Source: Enterococcus devriesei
GTDB lineage: Bacteria; Bacillota; Bacilli; Lactobacillales; Enterococcaceae
Assembly (NCBI RefSeq): GCF_001885905.1
Contig: NZ_JXKM01000005.1
Coordinates: 174,507-238,506 of the forward strand
DNA length: 64,000 nt
Direction of reading: 5' to 3'
Below, in pieces: positions 18,285 to 27,117 of this stretch (position 1 is its first letter; each line of letters starts with the position of its first letter). The position numbers were made by a program, and so were the translations under genes. Under the pieces are notes generated by a model. That model did no database searches and was not told the DNA's origin. It was given only the letters and a program-made list of their open reading frames with translations.

Positions 18285-19493
18285 TTATAATAAGTCAGCA
18301 AATTCTTCCTTTTTTCCGCTTTGCTGCGGTGTAATTTCTTCAACTTTCAGCCCCGCTAAGCAACGAGCCATCATGCCTTCAATATCAAACCGTTCTTCCA
18401 ACTCCAGAACTTTTTCCAAATTTGGACGCGTCTTTGGTTGCGGCGGTGCAAAAATCGTACAACAATCTTCAAAGGGCTGAATCGCTAATTCAAATGTGTC
18501 AATCTTTTCAGCCAGCTCGATGATCTCTGTCTTATCCATCGTTACGACTGGTCGAATAATTGGCGTCGTAGTCACTTCATTGATCGCTACCATACTATGA
18601 AGCGTTTGAGAAGCCACTTGCCCAAGTGATTCACCGTTGATGATCACCAACCCGTGACGCCTTTCCCGAATCGCATCTGTCAAACGCAACATCATCCGAC
18701 GAGTCAGCGTCATCCAATAGCCTTGAGGACTGCGTTTCTTGATTTCTTCTTGAATCTCGGTAAATGGTACTTCGATAAATTGGATGCCCCCAACGTATGG
18801 TGTTAACTTTTCAGTTAAATCTTTGGCTTTTTGCAAGGCTTGTTCACTTGTGTAAGGTGGACTAGCAAAATGAACGGCTTCAATCTCAACGCCTCGTTTC
18901 ATCGCTAAATAACCTGCTACCGGTGAATCGATCCCACCAGAAAGCATCAGCATTCCTTTACCACTCGTACCTACAGGCAACCCGCCAGCCCCTTTGAGCG
19001 TCTCATAAGATAGATAAGCACTGTCGCGGCGAATCTCAACCCGTAAATTAATATCTGGCCGTTTCATTTGAGCCTTGATTTCTGGACAAACATCCATTAC
19101 TGCATCGCCTAAATATTGTTGCAAGCCATGGCTATCTAATTCAAAATCATGGTCGCTGCGTTTGGCGGTAATCTTGAAGGTTTCTTTGCCTGTGTAGATT
19201 TCTTCCATGATTTGTTGAGTCATTTGTTTCAAAGCTTCAAGATTTTTTTCTACTTGAATGCTGGGTGAAAAAGTTTGAATACCAAAAACTTTTTTTAATT
19301 TTGGCAGCACCAAACTGCTATCTTCACCATTTAATAAGATATGCATTCGGTCGCGATCCGCGTGAATTTTCAAGCCAGGAAATTCCATTAGCGCTCCGCG
19401 GACATTTTGCGCCAGCTGCATAATGAAGCTGCGACGATTTTTGCCCTTCGTCGACAATTCGCCATAACGCACCATAATTTCAGTATATTGCAA
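18285..19493 (-). CDS. thiI: tRNA 4-thiouridine sulfurtransferase ThiI
   Basis: A 402-residue enzyme that activates U8 of tRNA with ATP and transfers sulfur from a cysteine desulfurase. N-terminal ferredoxin-like and THUMP domains (residues about 1-165) precede a PP-loop domain with [17 protein letters not shown]. It ends without the rhodanese domain, as in Firmicutes. Cysteines in CSS-like positions are reduced to the CC pair of EDCCTIF. The start is a TTG ([20 protein letters not shown]), supported by AAGGAGA upstream and alignment with the B. subtilis N-terminus. The desulfurase gene lies upstream on the same strand. Confidence 0.93.
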   Translation of the reverse strand: MQYTEIMVRYGELSTKGKNRRSFIMQLAQNVRGALMEFPGLKIHADRDRMHILLNGEDSSLVLPKLKKVFGIQTFSPSIQVEKNLEALKQMTQQIMEEIYTGKETFKITAKRSDHDFELDSHGLQQYLGDAVMDVCPEIKAQMKRPDINLRVEIRRDSAYLSYETLKGAGGLPVGTSGKGMLMLSGGIDSPVAGYLAMKRGVEIEAVHFASPPYTSEQALQKAKDLTEKLTPYVGGIQFIEVPFTEIQEEIKKRSPQGYWMTLTRRMMLRLTDAIRERRHGLVIINGESLGQVASQTLHSMVAINEVTTTPIIRPVVTMDKTEIIELAEKIDTFELAIQPFEDCCTIFAPPQPKTRPNLEKVLELEERFDIEGMMARCLAGLKVEEITPQQSGKKEEFADLL

Positions 19494-19507
19494 GATGATT
19501 CTCCTTT

Positions 19508-19573
19508 TTCGTATTATTGTATTTATTTTTCCTAAGTTAAGGAAAAATAAGTTTTATTCTCAAGCCGTATATC
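19508..19573. repeat. hairpin repeat, copy 1
   Basis: About 66 bp starting TTCGTATTATTG with a stem TTATTTTTCC / GGAAAAATAA and ending near GCCGTATAT. It is closely matched by the copy at 19669-19733 in the same orientation. Confidence 0.7.
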
Positions 19574-19668
19574 ATTCAGCTATACTTTCTTCTTCGATTA
19601 TCGCTTTTAGAGCCCTTGTTGAGAGCTGCTTAAAATTGATTCTGCAAAAAGCTGAACTGAAATCCTTG

Positions 19669-19733
19669 TTCGTATTATTGAATTTATTTTTCCAAGTTCG
19701 GAAAAATAAGTTCAATTCTCCAACCGTATGGAA
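19669..19733. repeat. hairpin repeat, copy 2
   Basis: Same orientation and layout as the copy at 19508-19573: TTCGTATTATTG, stem TTATTTTTCC / GGAAAAATAA, then ACCGTATGG. Stem bases are conserved while the loop differs. The 95 bp between the copies show nothing recognisable. Confidence 0.7.
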
Positions 19734-19737
19734 TTCC

Positions 19738-20880
19738 CTAATTAATTTTTGAAAATTTATCATACAGATGGTTGAAGACGACCATGAATTGTTCGGCCTC
19801 CGCCATCGTATTGGCTTCGTCTAAGCTGACACGAACGGCCGTTGTCGCTACATCATGAGGCACATTCATCGCATGCAAAGTCGAACTATCAACTTTTTTA
19901 CGGCTCGAGCAGGCACTGGTTGTCGAAACAAAAATTTGTTTTTCTTCCAAGGCATGGACTAAAACCTCACCGCGAATACCTTTGATTCCAAAAGTCAAAA
20001 TATGCGGCGCAAAGTTCTCGTCACCTGAAAAAATCGTCACCTTATCATAACTAGCTAAAGCTTCTTTCAAATACTGACGGATAATCTTTGTATGATTTGG
20101 ACGTTCGGCTTGTTTTTCTAAATGCATCCGTAAAGCGCGGCTCATGGCAACGATTCCCGGCACATTTTCGGTCGTAGCTCGTTGGCCGCTTTCTTGTCCA
20201 CCACCATTTAAAAGTGGTGCTAATTTTTTTCCAGCTTTCCAATAAATAAACCCGACTCCTCGAGGGCCATGAAATTTATGGGCTGAGAAAGTTGCGAAGT
20301 CCACCCGTGGAGTTAACCATTGCGCTTGATCAACTTTTCCGATTGCTTGGACCGCATCCACATGAAAATGAATCGTCGGATAGTCCGCTAAAACCTCACT
20401 AATTGCTTCAATCGGCTGGATTGCTCCCATTTCATTGTTGACACCCATCACGGAGACAAGAATCGTTTCTGGACGAATCAACGCAGCTAGTTCCTCGACT
20501 TTTACAAAGCCTTTCTTATCAACTGGAGCAATACTTACTTCAAATCCCAGTTCTTTCAATTGATTGGCCGTGCGGCTGACCGCTGGATGTTCAACGCTAG
20601 AAATAATAATATGATTGCCATATTCACGTTTTGTGATAGCAGTGCCTTTCAAGACCCAATTATCGCCTTCCGTACCACCACTGGTAAAGAAAATCTCATT
20701 GGCTTGTACCTCTAAAAGCTCGGCGATTTGCTTGCGAGCCTGTTGCAGCAAACGATTCGCTTGTGTCCCTAAATCATGAAGACTAGAGGGGTTGCCGATA
20801 ATACGTTGGCTAGTTTTAACATATGTATCAAGTGCTAACGGATAAATCGCAGTTGTTGCACTATTATCAAAATAAATCAT
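19738..20880 (-). CDS. cysteine desulfurase, NifS/IscS-like
   Basis: A 380-residue class V aminotransferase using PLP: Schiff-base Lys in FSAHKFHGPRG and the catalytic Cys in STTSACSSR. It removes sulfur from cysteine as a persulfide and, by position just upstream of thiI, probably supplies ThiI for tRNA thiolation (the nifZ-thiI arrangement of B. subtilis). I start at the ATG at 20880 (MIYFDNSATT) with AAGGAAGG upstream; the longer reading frame lies in the leader. Two hairpin repeats separate it from thiI, unusual for this pair. Confidence 0.92.
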   Translation of the reverse strand: MIYFDNSATTAIYPLALDTYVKTSQRIIGNPSSLHDLGTQANRLLQQARKQIAELLEVQANEIFFTSGGTEGDNWVLKGTAITKREYGNHIIISSVEHPAVSRTANQLKELGFEVSIAPVDKKGFVKVEELAALIRPETILVSVMGVNNEMGAIQPIEAISEVLADYPTIHFHVDAVQAIGKVDQAQWLTPRVDFATFSAHKFHGPRGVGFIYWKAGKKLAPLLNGGGQESGQRATTENVPGIVAMSRALRMHLEKQAERPNHTKIIRQYLKEALASYDKVTIFSGDENFAPHILTFGIKGIRGEVLVHALEEKQIFVSTTSACSSRKKVDSSTLHAMNVPHDVATTAVRVSLDEANTMAEAEQFMVVFNHLYDKFSKIN

Positions 20881-20910
20881 TCTCTGACCTTCCTTCAAAA
20901 ATTCTTTCCT

Positions 20911-20939
20911 ATTATAGCGGGTATACTGGAAGTCTTCAA
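20911..20939 (-). promoter_or_regulatory. promoter of the cysteine desulfurase-thiI unit
   Basis: Minus-strand TTGAAG (20934-20939), 17-bp spacer, perfect TATAAT (20911-20916), with transcription starting about 25 bp before the ATG. Confidence 0.85.
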
Positions 20940-20996
20940 GTATTCCTTACAAATAGATAGTTTTCTTAAATACCAAATGGAGATTGTGGTGATTGA

Positions 20997-21281
20997 TGGA
21001 AAAATTTTTTGTTTTCTCAGAACATACAATTTCACTAATCACGCTAAAGAATGAAGATGGACTGACAGCTAACTCCGCAGTAAAGAACCCATTTTTCAAA
21101 AGCATGAAAAATGGGTTAATTGTCGTTTCGCATACGATTTTTCTAACCTGCTAAAGTCGCTAGAAAAACTAGCAGCTACCTCCATAACAAAGAGTACCTT
21201 TTTCAAAAACACGAAAAATGTTTTAATCGTCGTTTCGCATACGATTCCACTAATCACGCTGAAGCGTGAAGTGGAACTCGC
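20997..21281. repeat. intergenic repeat array, about three diverged units
   Basis: Three units of roughly 95-110 bp share a layout: a TTTTTCAAAAGCATGAAAAA-type hairpin, then TCGTTTCGCATACGATT, then a hairpin around CTAATCACGCTGAAGCGTGA, then an AGCTACCTCC-like tail. Units 2 and 3 share CGTCGTTTCGCATACGATT almost exactly (21121-21142 and 21228-21247). No gene is present. On the minus strand the array starts right after the ezrA terminator. Confidence 0.7.
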
Positions 21282-21310
21282 AAAAAAAAGCTGAGCATTT
21301 TGCTCAGCTT
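21282..21310 (-). terminator. intrinsic terminator of ezrA
   Basis: Stem AAGCTGAGC / GCTCAGCTT with a five-base loop, then eight T residues on the minus strand; the stem abuts the stop codon. Confidence 0.92.
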
Positions 21311-23030
21311 AGACTAAATCTCGGTTATTAAAATAGAAATCTTCAATGCGTTTGAAAGCGCCTGGCTCTACACGTTCCAAAGCCGTACCGATTTCATCTA
21401 AGGCGTCTTGATAACGGTATTCTTTGTTGAATAATTCCAAGCTGTTATCGATCGCCACCTTGATGTCAGGGTGAGTATGACGGTAACGATTAGCATATTG
21501 CATCATTTGTTCAGTCAACGCTGCGGCATCAACTAAGTCATAAGTCTTTTGATCTAATAATTCTATATCTTCATCACAAAGGCTGACCAATTTGTTGATG
21601 TCCTGCATATTGATACGAATTTTGTTTAATGACTTGCTTAATTCTTCTACACGATCTGTTGCCACGAAGAAGAATTCTAAGTAATCCCCTGGTAAGCCTG
21701 GTAAACGTTGTTGTTCCACGTAACGCTTTAGATTACGTAAACGGAATTCGTATTTCTCGATTTTTTCAGAGGCTTCTTTCTCCCCTTTGCGTAACTCGTG
21801 TAAATCTTCATCGATCTCAACTTGTTTAGTTTCGATATCGTCTAAGACTTTGAAGGCATCTTTATAAAAGACTTGAACTTCTGAGTAAGGCAATTCATGT
21901 TTATCGATTTGTGGTTCCATGTTGCGGTTGCGGCGTTCTAACTCTTCGATCTCGGTTTGGAACCCGCGAGCGCGACCTAATTCGTTATTGTTTAGGGCAT
22001 AGCTTTGTGACGTATGATCTAACTCTACCATCAGCTGATGATTGTTGCGAGATGCGTGCGAAATGTATTCACCGATCGTTTTGCGATTTGTTAAGACATA
22101 TTTTTTCGCTTCAAATTCTTTTTCTAATGTTGTATATAAATCATCGATTAGCTCCGCTGTTTCTTTGTTGGCTGTTTCCACTGTACCTAGCTCGATTTTT
22201 TCTAGATCTTCCAATGAGCGTTCGACATGTTTTTTGACTTGTCCTAAACGTTCTTCGAAATTATCTTCTGGCAAGACAAAGTCATCAGCCATCATTTTTT
22301 TGTGGGTCTTTTCAAGTTCATCAATTTGGCTAGGGAATGTTTTGTCTAAGTCTTCATAAAGAGCTGGAACTTTTTGCATCATTGCTTGCACTTCATAGGT
22401 ATGCTTTTCAGCGTCATCTAACACTTCTCGTGCTTCGATGGGATCACCTGAAGTATTCAAGGTTACGAATTGAGTAAATTCGATTTCAACATTTTTGACC
22501 TGCTTTTGAATCTCTGGTAAGGCTGGACCAAAATTGTCTTTCTTTTCTTTTAAGTCTGTTTTTAATTCTTCAAACACATCTAACGCTTGTTGAACTGCTA
22601 ATGAATTACGTTCTTCTGTTTCACGTAACTCTTTTAAGCCAGTCCGAATGCCTTCGACTTCTTCTTCCATCTCCGTCATCGTGCGTTCAGCACTTTCGAT
22701 GGCTGATTTGCCTTTCATGAAACGGAAGGTCTCATTTTGACTTTCAACTTCAAAAATTTGGCTTTCCAATTCAGCAAAAGATTTCGTCGAAACATCGGTC
22801 CATTTCTGATTCCATTCACGGAAAGTATTTTGACTTTGACCGACGAGATGCATTTTTTTCACTTCGTCGACTTCTTCCACGACAGGAAGATCGAATAACG
22901 CTTCTTTTCTTTTATCAAGTTCTTTTAAACGATCTTGATTTTTTTTCTTCATCAGATAACCAATCAAGTATAAAACGGCGGCCAACACGACCAAACCGAT
23001 AACAATCCCTATGATTACATTACTTCCCAT
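21309..23030 (-). CDS. ezrA: septation ring formation regulator EzrA
   Basis: A 573-residue protein with one N-terminal membrane helix (residues about 4-26), a short basic stretch (KKKNQDRLKELDKRKE) and then an almost wholly helical cytoplasmic part of spectrin-like repeats. Composition is rich in Glu, Lys and Leu heptads. EzrA binds FtsZ and limits Z-ring formation while linking division to PBPs. Size and topology fit the family. It is monocistronic, with its own promoter at 23190-23218 and a terminator. Confidence 0.95.
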   Translation of the reverse strand: MGSNVIIGIVIGLVVLAAVLYLIGYLMKKKNQDRLKELDKRKEALFDLPVVEEVDEVKKMHLVGQSQNTFREWNQKWTDVSTKSFAELESQIFEVESQNETFRFMKGKSAIESAERTMTEMEEEVEGIRTGLKELRETEERNSLAVQQALDVFEELKTDLKEKKDNFGPALPEIQKQVKNVEIEFTQFVTLNTSGDPIEAREVLDDAEKHTYEVQAMMQKVPALYEDLDKTFPSQIDELEKTHKKMMADDFVLPEDNFEERLGQVKKHVERSLEDLEKIELGTVETANKETAELIDDLYTTLEKEFEAKKYVLTNRKTIGEYISHASRNNHQLMVELDHTSQSYALNNNELGRARGFQTEIEELERRNRNMEPQIDKHELPYSEVQVFYKDAFKVLDDIETKQVEIDEDLHELRKGEKEASEKIEKYEFRLRNLKRYVEQQRLPGLPGDYLEFFFVATDRVEELSKSLNKIRINMQDINKLVSLCDEDIELLDQKTYDLVDAAALTEQMMQYANRYRHTHPDIKVAIDNSLELFNKEYRYQDALDEIGTALERVEPGAFKRIEDFYFNNRDLV

Positions 23031-23189
23031 GTATGATTTTCCTTTCAGCGATCAAGATTAATTTTATTTAATGGTGCATTTATTTTCAGTTTTTTGGCAA
23101 AAACATCTAACGTAGATTATAACACAAAAGACTTTTCTCTTCACTATGTACTTTGTAAATACGATGATTTTTTTGCACAACCACTCCTC

Positions 23190-23218
23190 ATATTAGCATT
23201 TTTTAAAAATCGCTTCAA
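23190..23218 (-). promoter_or_regulatory. ezrA promoter
   Basis: Minus-strand TTGAAG (23213-23218), 17-bp spacer, TAATAT (23190-23195). The leader to the ezrA ATG is about 150 nt with no recognised structure. Confidence 0.75.
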
Positions 23219-23282
23219 TGTAATAAAATTAAGAAAAGTGTAATTTTATCTTTTTTTCTACCAAACGATGACAGAAAGCCTC

Positions 23283-23311
23283 TTGAAATTGTACGGGTTT
23301 TCCGCTAATAT
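23283..23311 (+). promoter_or_regulatory. aspartate kinase promoter
   Basis: TTGAAA (23283-23288), 17-bp spacer, TAATAT (23306-23311). The short leader (about 25 nt) leaves no room for a lysine riboswitch and rules out the upstream in-frame ATG at 23268. Confidence 0.8.
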
Positions 23312-23342
23312 TAGAAAAACATTAAAACGAGAGGTGATTAAC

Positions 23343-24695
23343 GTGAAAGTAATTAAATTTGGCGGAAGCTCTGTTGCTTCAGCTGAACAACTAAAAAAGG
23401 TCTTAGCCATCGTTACTGCCGACAACAGTCGCCGCTTCGTGGTTGTTTCTGCTCCGGGAAAGCGAAACAATAAAGACAAAAAAGTCACCGACTTATTAAT
23501 TCAATTTTACAATGCTGTCTTGTACAAACAGCCTGCTGAAGAAGTCATTCGTAAGATCGTCTCACGTTACACCGAAATAGCCACAGAGTTTCAGGTAGAA
23601 GAAAGCATAGAAAAACCTTTTTACGCAGAACTAAAAGCTCTGCAAGAAAATTTTGATGAAACGGACCCTTACGCTTTAGATAGTTTCTTAGCCAGCGGTG
23701 AGAATTTAAATGCTCAGCTAATTGCGGCCTGTTTTCAAAAAAGCGGCGTAAATGCCCGCTATATTAATCCAAAAGAATTAGGCATCCTAGTTTCCAACGA
23801 ACCTCAAAATGCCCGCATTCTTGAAAAATCCTACGAAAAAATGTATCAATGGCGGGATTCTGAAGAAATTTTGATCATTCCTGGCTTTTTTGGCTATACC
23901 GAAGATGGGCACGTCTGCACATTTTCACGCGGCGGATCAGACATCACCGGCTCCATCGTGGCTGCTGGGATGCAAGTTGATCTCTATGAAAACTTTACCG
24001 ATGTGGACGGTATTTATGCTGCCAGTCCAAAATACATTCACGAACCAGAACTGATCGAGTACGCGACTTACCGTGAAATCCGCGAACTGACCTATGCCGG
24101 CTTCACTGTCTTTCATGATGAAGCATTGATGCCTTCTTACAAAGCAAAAATTCCGGTGATCATTAAAAACACCAATAATCCGGAATGCCAGGGAACCTTG
24201 ATCCAAAAATCCTTTGAAAATAAAAGTCGGAACGAGGTCGTTGGTGTTGCCAGTGACGATGGTTTTTGCGGGATCACTGTCGGAAAATATTTATTAAACC
24301 GGGAAGTGGGAATCGTGCGCCGCATTCTCCAAATTTTAGAGGATCTGCATATCGGTTTTGAACATATGCCTTCGGGGATTGATGATATCTCCATCATTTT
24401 ACGTGAGCGCCAGTTAACTCGTGATACTGAAGCAGCGTTAATGAAACGGATCGAAGAAGAAATCCAGCCCGACCATTTATCCATTGAACACGGCTTATCT
24501 GTCGTAGCTTTAGTTGGTGAAGGTATGCGGGAACGGCCCGGTACCACCTCCGATAGTACCGCTGCCTTAGCTCGCAAGAATGTCAATTTGCGGATGATTT
24601 CCCAAGGGGCCGATGAACGCAGCATTATCTTTACAATCCGCAGTGAACAAGAACGCTTAGCAGTACGCTCGCTTTACTATACCTTCTTTGACTAA
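23343..24695 (+). CDS. aspartate kinase
   Basis: A 450-residue monofunctional aspartokinase, first step from aspartate to lysine, threonine and methionine. KFGGSSVAS near the N-terminus is the amino-acid kinase signature; two ACT domains follow (from about residue 300), ending with SQGADERSIIFTI. Length and layout resemble B. subtilis ThrD/YclM more than LysC. The start is a GTG with GAGGTGATTAAC upstream; this is fixed by the promoter at 23283-23311. No neighbouring amino-acid gene is seen, so which end product controls it is open. Confidence 0.92.
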   Translation: MKVIKFGGSSVASAEQLKKVLAIVTADNSRRFVVVSAPGKRNNKDKKVTDLLIQFYNAVLYKQPAEEVIRKIVSRYTEIATEFQVEESIEKPFYAELKALQENFDETDPYALDSFLASGENLNAQLIAACFQKSGVNARYINPKELGILVSNEPQNARILEKSYEKMYQWRDSEEILIIPGFFGYTEDGHVCTFSRGGSDITGSIVAAGMQVDLYENFTDVDGIYAASPKYIHEPELIEYATYREIRELTYAGFTVFHDEALMPSYKAKIPVIIKNTNNPECQGTLIQKSFENKSRNEVVGVASDDGFCGITVGKYLLNREVGIVRRILQILEDLHIGFEHMPSGIDDISIILRERQLTRDTEAALMKRIEEEIQPDHLSIEHGLSVVALVGEGMRERPGTTSDSTAALARKNVNLRMISQGADERSIIFTIRSEQERLAVRSLYYTFFD

Positions 24696-24715
24696 TAGAT
24701 ATAGTCAAAGAAAAA

Positions 24716-24800
24716 GCTGCCAGCTAGTTCTTCTGTACGGATTCAATTTTCTCCACGCATACCATTTTTCTAATACGCTGAAGTGTTAAGAAAAACTGAC
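24716..24800. repeat. single unit of the intergenic hairpin-repeat family
   Basis: Contains GCCAGCTAG, CACGCATACCATTTTTCTAA, TACGCTGAAGTGTTA and AACTGACAAAAAG in the same order as the units at 20997-21281. It again begins directly behind a terminator when read on the minus strand. Confidence 0.6.
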
Positions 24801-24839
24801 AAAAAGGAAAAGCTCATTGTTATTGAGCTTTTCCTTTTT
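24801..24839. terminator. bidirectional terminator between aspartate kinase and MazG-like gene
   Basis: Perfect 16-bp stem AAAAAGGAAAAGCTCA / TGAGCTTTTCCTTTTT. One arm lies inside the last codons of the minus-strand gene, whose stop codon is in the loop. Confidence 0.85.
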
Positions 24840-25332
24840 GTTTGTCTAATTCTTTTTTGATTAAGGATTCTGGTGCAAAGTCAGCCTGCCAATTATCAGG
24901 CTTCATTACCTTGTTCGTCACGGGATGATAGCGGGGCTTGCCATCAGGGAAAACTTTACCCATATTCGCTTGATGCACGATTTCGAAGATTGGTTTAGGA
25001 TCGACACCGATTAAGGCGAAGGAGCCATAGGTAAAGTATAATAAATCGGTTAAGGCATCGACTTGCGCCACCAACGGATCTTCTACCGGTTCAGCTTTTT
25101 CCAAAACCTTTGCTTTGGCCTGGTCAACACTTTTATGCAGCTCGGTTACCAGCTCTTCAAATTTGACAGTGTTGCCTTCTGCTGTACCATATAAAAATTC
25201 AACGATTTCTTCTACTTTGAAGCCCGCGCGAAAGCTTCCGCGTTCAGTTGAAAAAGCTTGGGGTGTTACTGGCGGCTGTGGTTCAAAGGTTTGATGAAAT
25301 TCACGGGCCATTTGATACGGTTCTTTTGTCAT
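24820..25332 (-). CDS. MazG-like/PRA-PH-fold nucleotide pyrophosphohydrolase
   Basis: A 170-residue all-alpha protein with the paired acidic motifs of the NTP pyrophosphatase superfamily: KVEEIVEFL near residue 38 and VDALTDLLYF near residue 90 (ExxE...DxxD), which bind magnesium. Members clear non-canonical nucleoside triphosphates or act in histidine synthesis; no his genes are near, so house-cleaning is the better guess. The C-terminal PDGKPRYHPVTNKVMKPD is conserved in this Firmicute subgroup. The ribosome binding site is weak. It starts 15 bp behind the Cof-type phosphatase and is probably co-transcribed with it. Confidence 0.78.
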   Translation of the reverse strand: MTKEPYQMAREFHQTFEPQPPVTPQAFSTERGSFRAGFKVEEIVEFLYGTAEGNTVKFEELVTELHKSVDQAKAKVLEKAEPVEDPLVAQVDALTDLLYFTYGSFALIGVDPKPIFEIVHQANMGKVFPDGKPRYHPVTNKVMKPDNWQADFAPESLIKKELDKQKGKAQ

Positions 25333-25347
25333 TTTCTTTGCTCATTT

Positions 25348-26184
25348 CTAAATTATTTCAAAATGCTTTAACGCTTGATAAATACCATCATGCTCATTCG
25401 TCGCAGTGACATAATCGGCCGCTTGTTTGACTTCAGCCAGACCATTACCCATCGCAACACCGATTCCGGCTTTTTGGATCATTTCCATATCATTGTAATG
25501 ATCGCCAAAAACGATCACTTCTTCAAGTTTAATCCCAACCGCTTCGGTATATTTTAAAATTCCTTGATACTTCGAACCATTTTTAGGCACAATATCAACG
25601 GCGTAAGGATTGGAGCGTTGAAAAGAACACTCAGGTAATAGCCGCCGCAATTTTGCTGCTTCGGTCTCGGCGCTGAAGAGCACACATTGATAAATCGGTT
25701 CTTGTAAGATCGACAATTTTTTGTAACGGCCCTTTTTCCGATTGGGACTGAAGGACTGCAATAATTTACGCGTTGTTTTAACAGGGAACCAAGTCGGCAT
25801 CCAAGCAGCGATTTTTTTTAATAATTTATTTTGTGACCACTTCATTAAGTGGCTGCCATCCATCCGGTCGCGAGCACCAAAAATAATCTGACGATGTTCG
25901 TCATCGGCGAAATCAACGATTTTTTGCAATACCTCTTTAGAAAATGGACGTTGATAAATCGTTTGATCTCTTGTATACACCAATTGGCCATTATACGTCA
26001 CGAACATGTCCAGCGGCAACTGATCGATCCGCTCTTCAATTTTGACTGGACCTCTCCCTGTAGCGATACCGCAGAGAATACCACGCTCTTGCGCCGCTTG
26101 AATCGCTTCTCTCGTGCTAGTAAGAACCTTTGAATCACTGGTGATCAATGTCCCGTCAATATCAAAAAAAATAGCTTTTATCAT
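25348..26184 (-). CDS. Cof-type HAD-IIB phosphatase
   Basis: A 278-residue HAD hydrolase with motif [13 protein letters not shown], a large C2-type cap in the middle and motif [15 protein letters not shown] followed by GVAMGNG. Cof/YidA-type enzymes dephosphorylate sugar phosphates or flavin precursors with broad specificity; the natural substrate cannot be told. TGAGGGG ribosome binding site. It lies between the DUF72 gene (13 bp upstream) and the MazG-like gene on one strand. Confidence 0.9.
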   Translation of the reverse strand: MIKAIFFDIDGTLITSDSKVLTSTREAIQAAQERGILCGIATGRGPVKIEERIDQLPLDMFVTYNGQLVYTRDQTIYQRPFSKEVLQKIVDFADDEHRQIIFGARDRMDGSHLMKWSQNKLLKKIAAWMPTWFPVKTTRKLLQSFSPNRKKGRYKKLSILQEPIYQCVLFSAETEAAKLRRLLPECSFQRSNPYAVDIVPKNGSKYQGILKYTEAVGIKLEEVIVFGDHYNDMEMIQKAGIGVAMGNGLAEVKQAADYVTATNEHDGIYQALKHFEII

Positions 26185-26197
26185 AGTGTCCCCTCAT

Positions 26198-27028
26198 TTA
26201 AAATAAGTCCATTTGACTTGGATTCAATCCTTCATAGTTTAAATCCAAGATTTTTTTTAATTGTAAAGCATTATCCGCGGCATCGCCACCAGAATTATTG
26301 TTAAAGATGATACCTACTTGATTAGAAGCCTGATCCACCCTTTTAATTTTTTCCGCCAATGTTTCCAACTCAGCGGCAGTGTAACGATAAAGTGTCCGTT
26401 TCTTTCGCCAATCGCCTGTCCGGTCGTTCCAGTAGGCTTGGTTTCTGCCGTGAAAACGAAACAAGCTGAAGTCTGAATTAGTGACGGTCGTATCCAGAGG
26501 AACGGTATCTGGTAGTTGCGGCTCATCCACCATCACTAAGCTGAAAGCCAATTTTTCCATCAGTTTATGGGTCTTAGTAACGAATTCTTCGCTATACCAG
26601 CTGTAATCTCTTAATTCCACCGCCACCGGTAAGTCTGGAAATAAATTTCGCAACGTTTCTAAGTAGGCGACATTTTCTTTTGTACATTTAAATTGAGCAG
26701 GAAACTGCGCTAAGAAACAAAATAATTTATTGCTTTCAATCATCGGCGCCATCGTCTCTAAAAAATGCGTCTGCAACTCAGTCAGTGAACCATAGCTGTC
26801 TTGCCATTTGCTTTGTCCGGTAAATCCCGAATAGAGCTTCACCACAAAGCGAAAGTCTGACGGAACTTGCGTCAGCCAATTTTCGACGGTACTTTTTCGG
26901 GTAATCCCGTAATAATTCGTATCTAATTCCACTAAAGGCAAGTAGCCGGCATATTCATATAACGAAGAGCTTTTCTTGCCGGTCAAGCTGCTGTGTTCAT
27001 TAAAAGAAGTTAATCCAATTCGAATCAT
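26198..27028 (-). CDS. DUF72-family protein (YecE-like)
   Basis: A 276-residue TIM-barrel-like DUF72 protein. Family hallmarks include the N-terminal IGLTSFNEHSSL, ELDTNYYGI and a central AVELRDYSWY. Function is not established; some members have been linked to nucleic-acid metabolism but nothing here supports that. First gene of a three-gene minus-strand unit with the Cof phosphatase and MazG-like genes, suggesting a metabolite-repair setting by association only. Confidence 0.88.
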   Translation of the reverse strand: MIRIGLTSFNEHSSLTGKKSSSLYEYAGYLPLVELDTNYYGITRKSTVENWLTQVPSDFRFVVKLYSGFTGQSKWQDSYGSLTELQTHFLETMAPMIESNKLFCFLAQFPAQFKCTKENVAYLETLRNLFPDLPVAVELRDYSWYSEEFVTKTHKLMEKLAFSLVMVDEPQLPDTVPLDTTVTNSDFSLFRFHGRNQAYWNDRTGDWRKKRTLYRYTAAELETLAEKIKRVDQASNQVGIIFNNNSGGDAADNALQLKKILDLNYEGLNPSQMDLF

Positions 27029-27117
27029 AGTATCCTAGCCTCTCTTTGCTCCTTAGTATACAATAAGCATAGCAAAAAAGTTGTGAGAATGCGCAACTAA
27101 CGAATGGAGTAATGAAA

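Noticed and set aside
19495..19763. Short reading frames in both directions over the 19.5-19.7 kb gap
   Set aside because: They are formed by the hairpin repeats and have no plausible start site or family resemblance.
20997..21281. CRISPR array
   Set aside because: Repeat units are too long, diverged and not separated by unique spacers of constant length; no cas gene is present.
22042..22359. Overlapping frames opposite ezrA
   Set aside because: Antisense of coiled-coil codons; Ser/Cys-rich and without start signals.
24137..24625. 162-codon frame opposite aspartate kinase
   Set aside because: Shadow of a well-supported gene; Arg/Ser-rich nonsense composition and no ribosome binding site.
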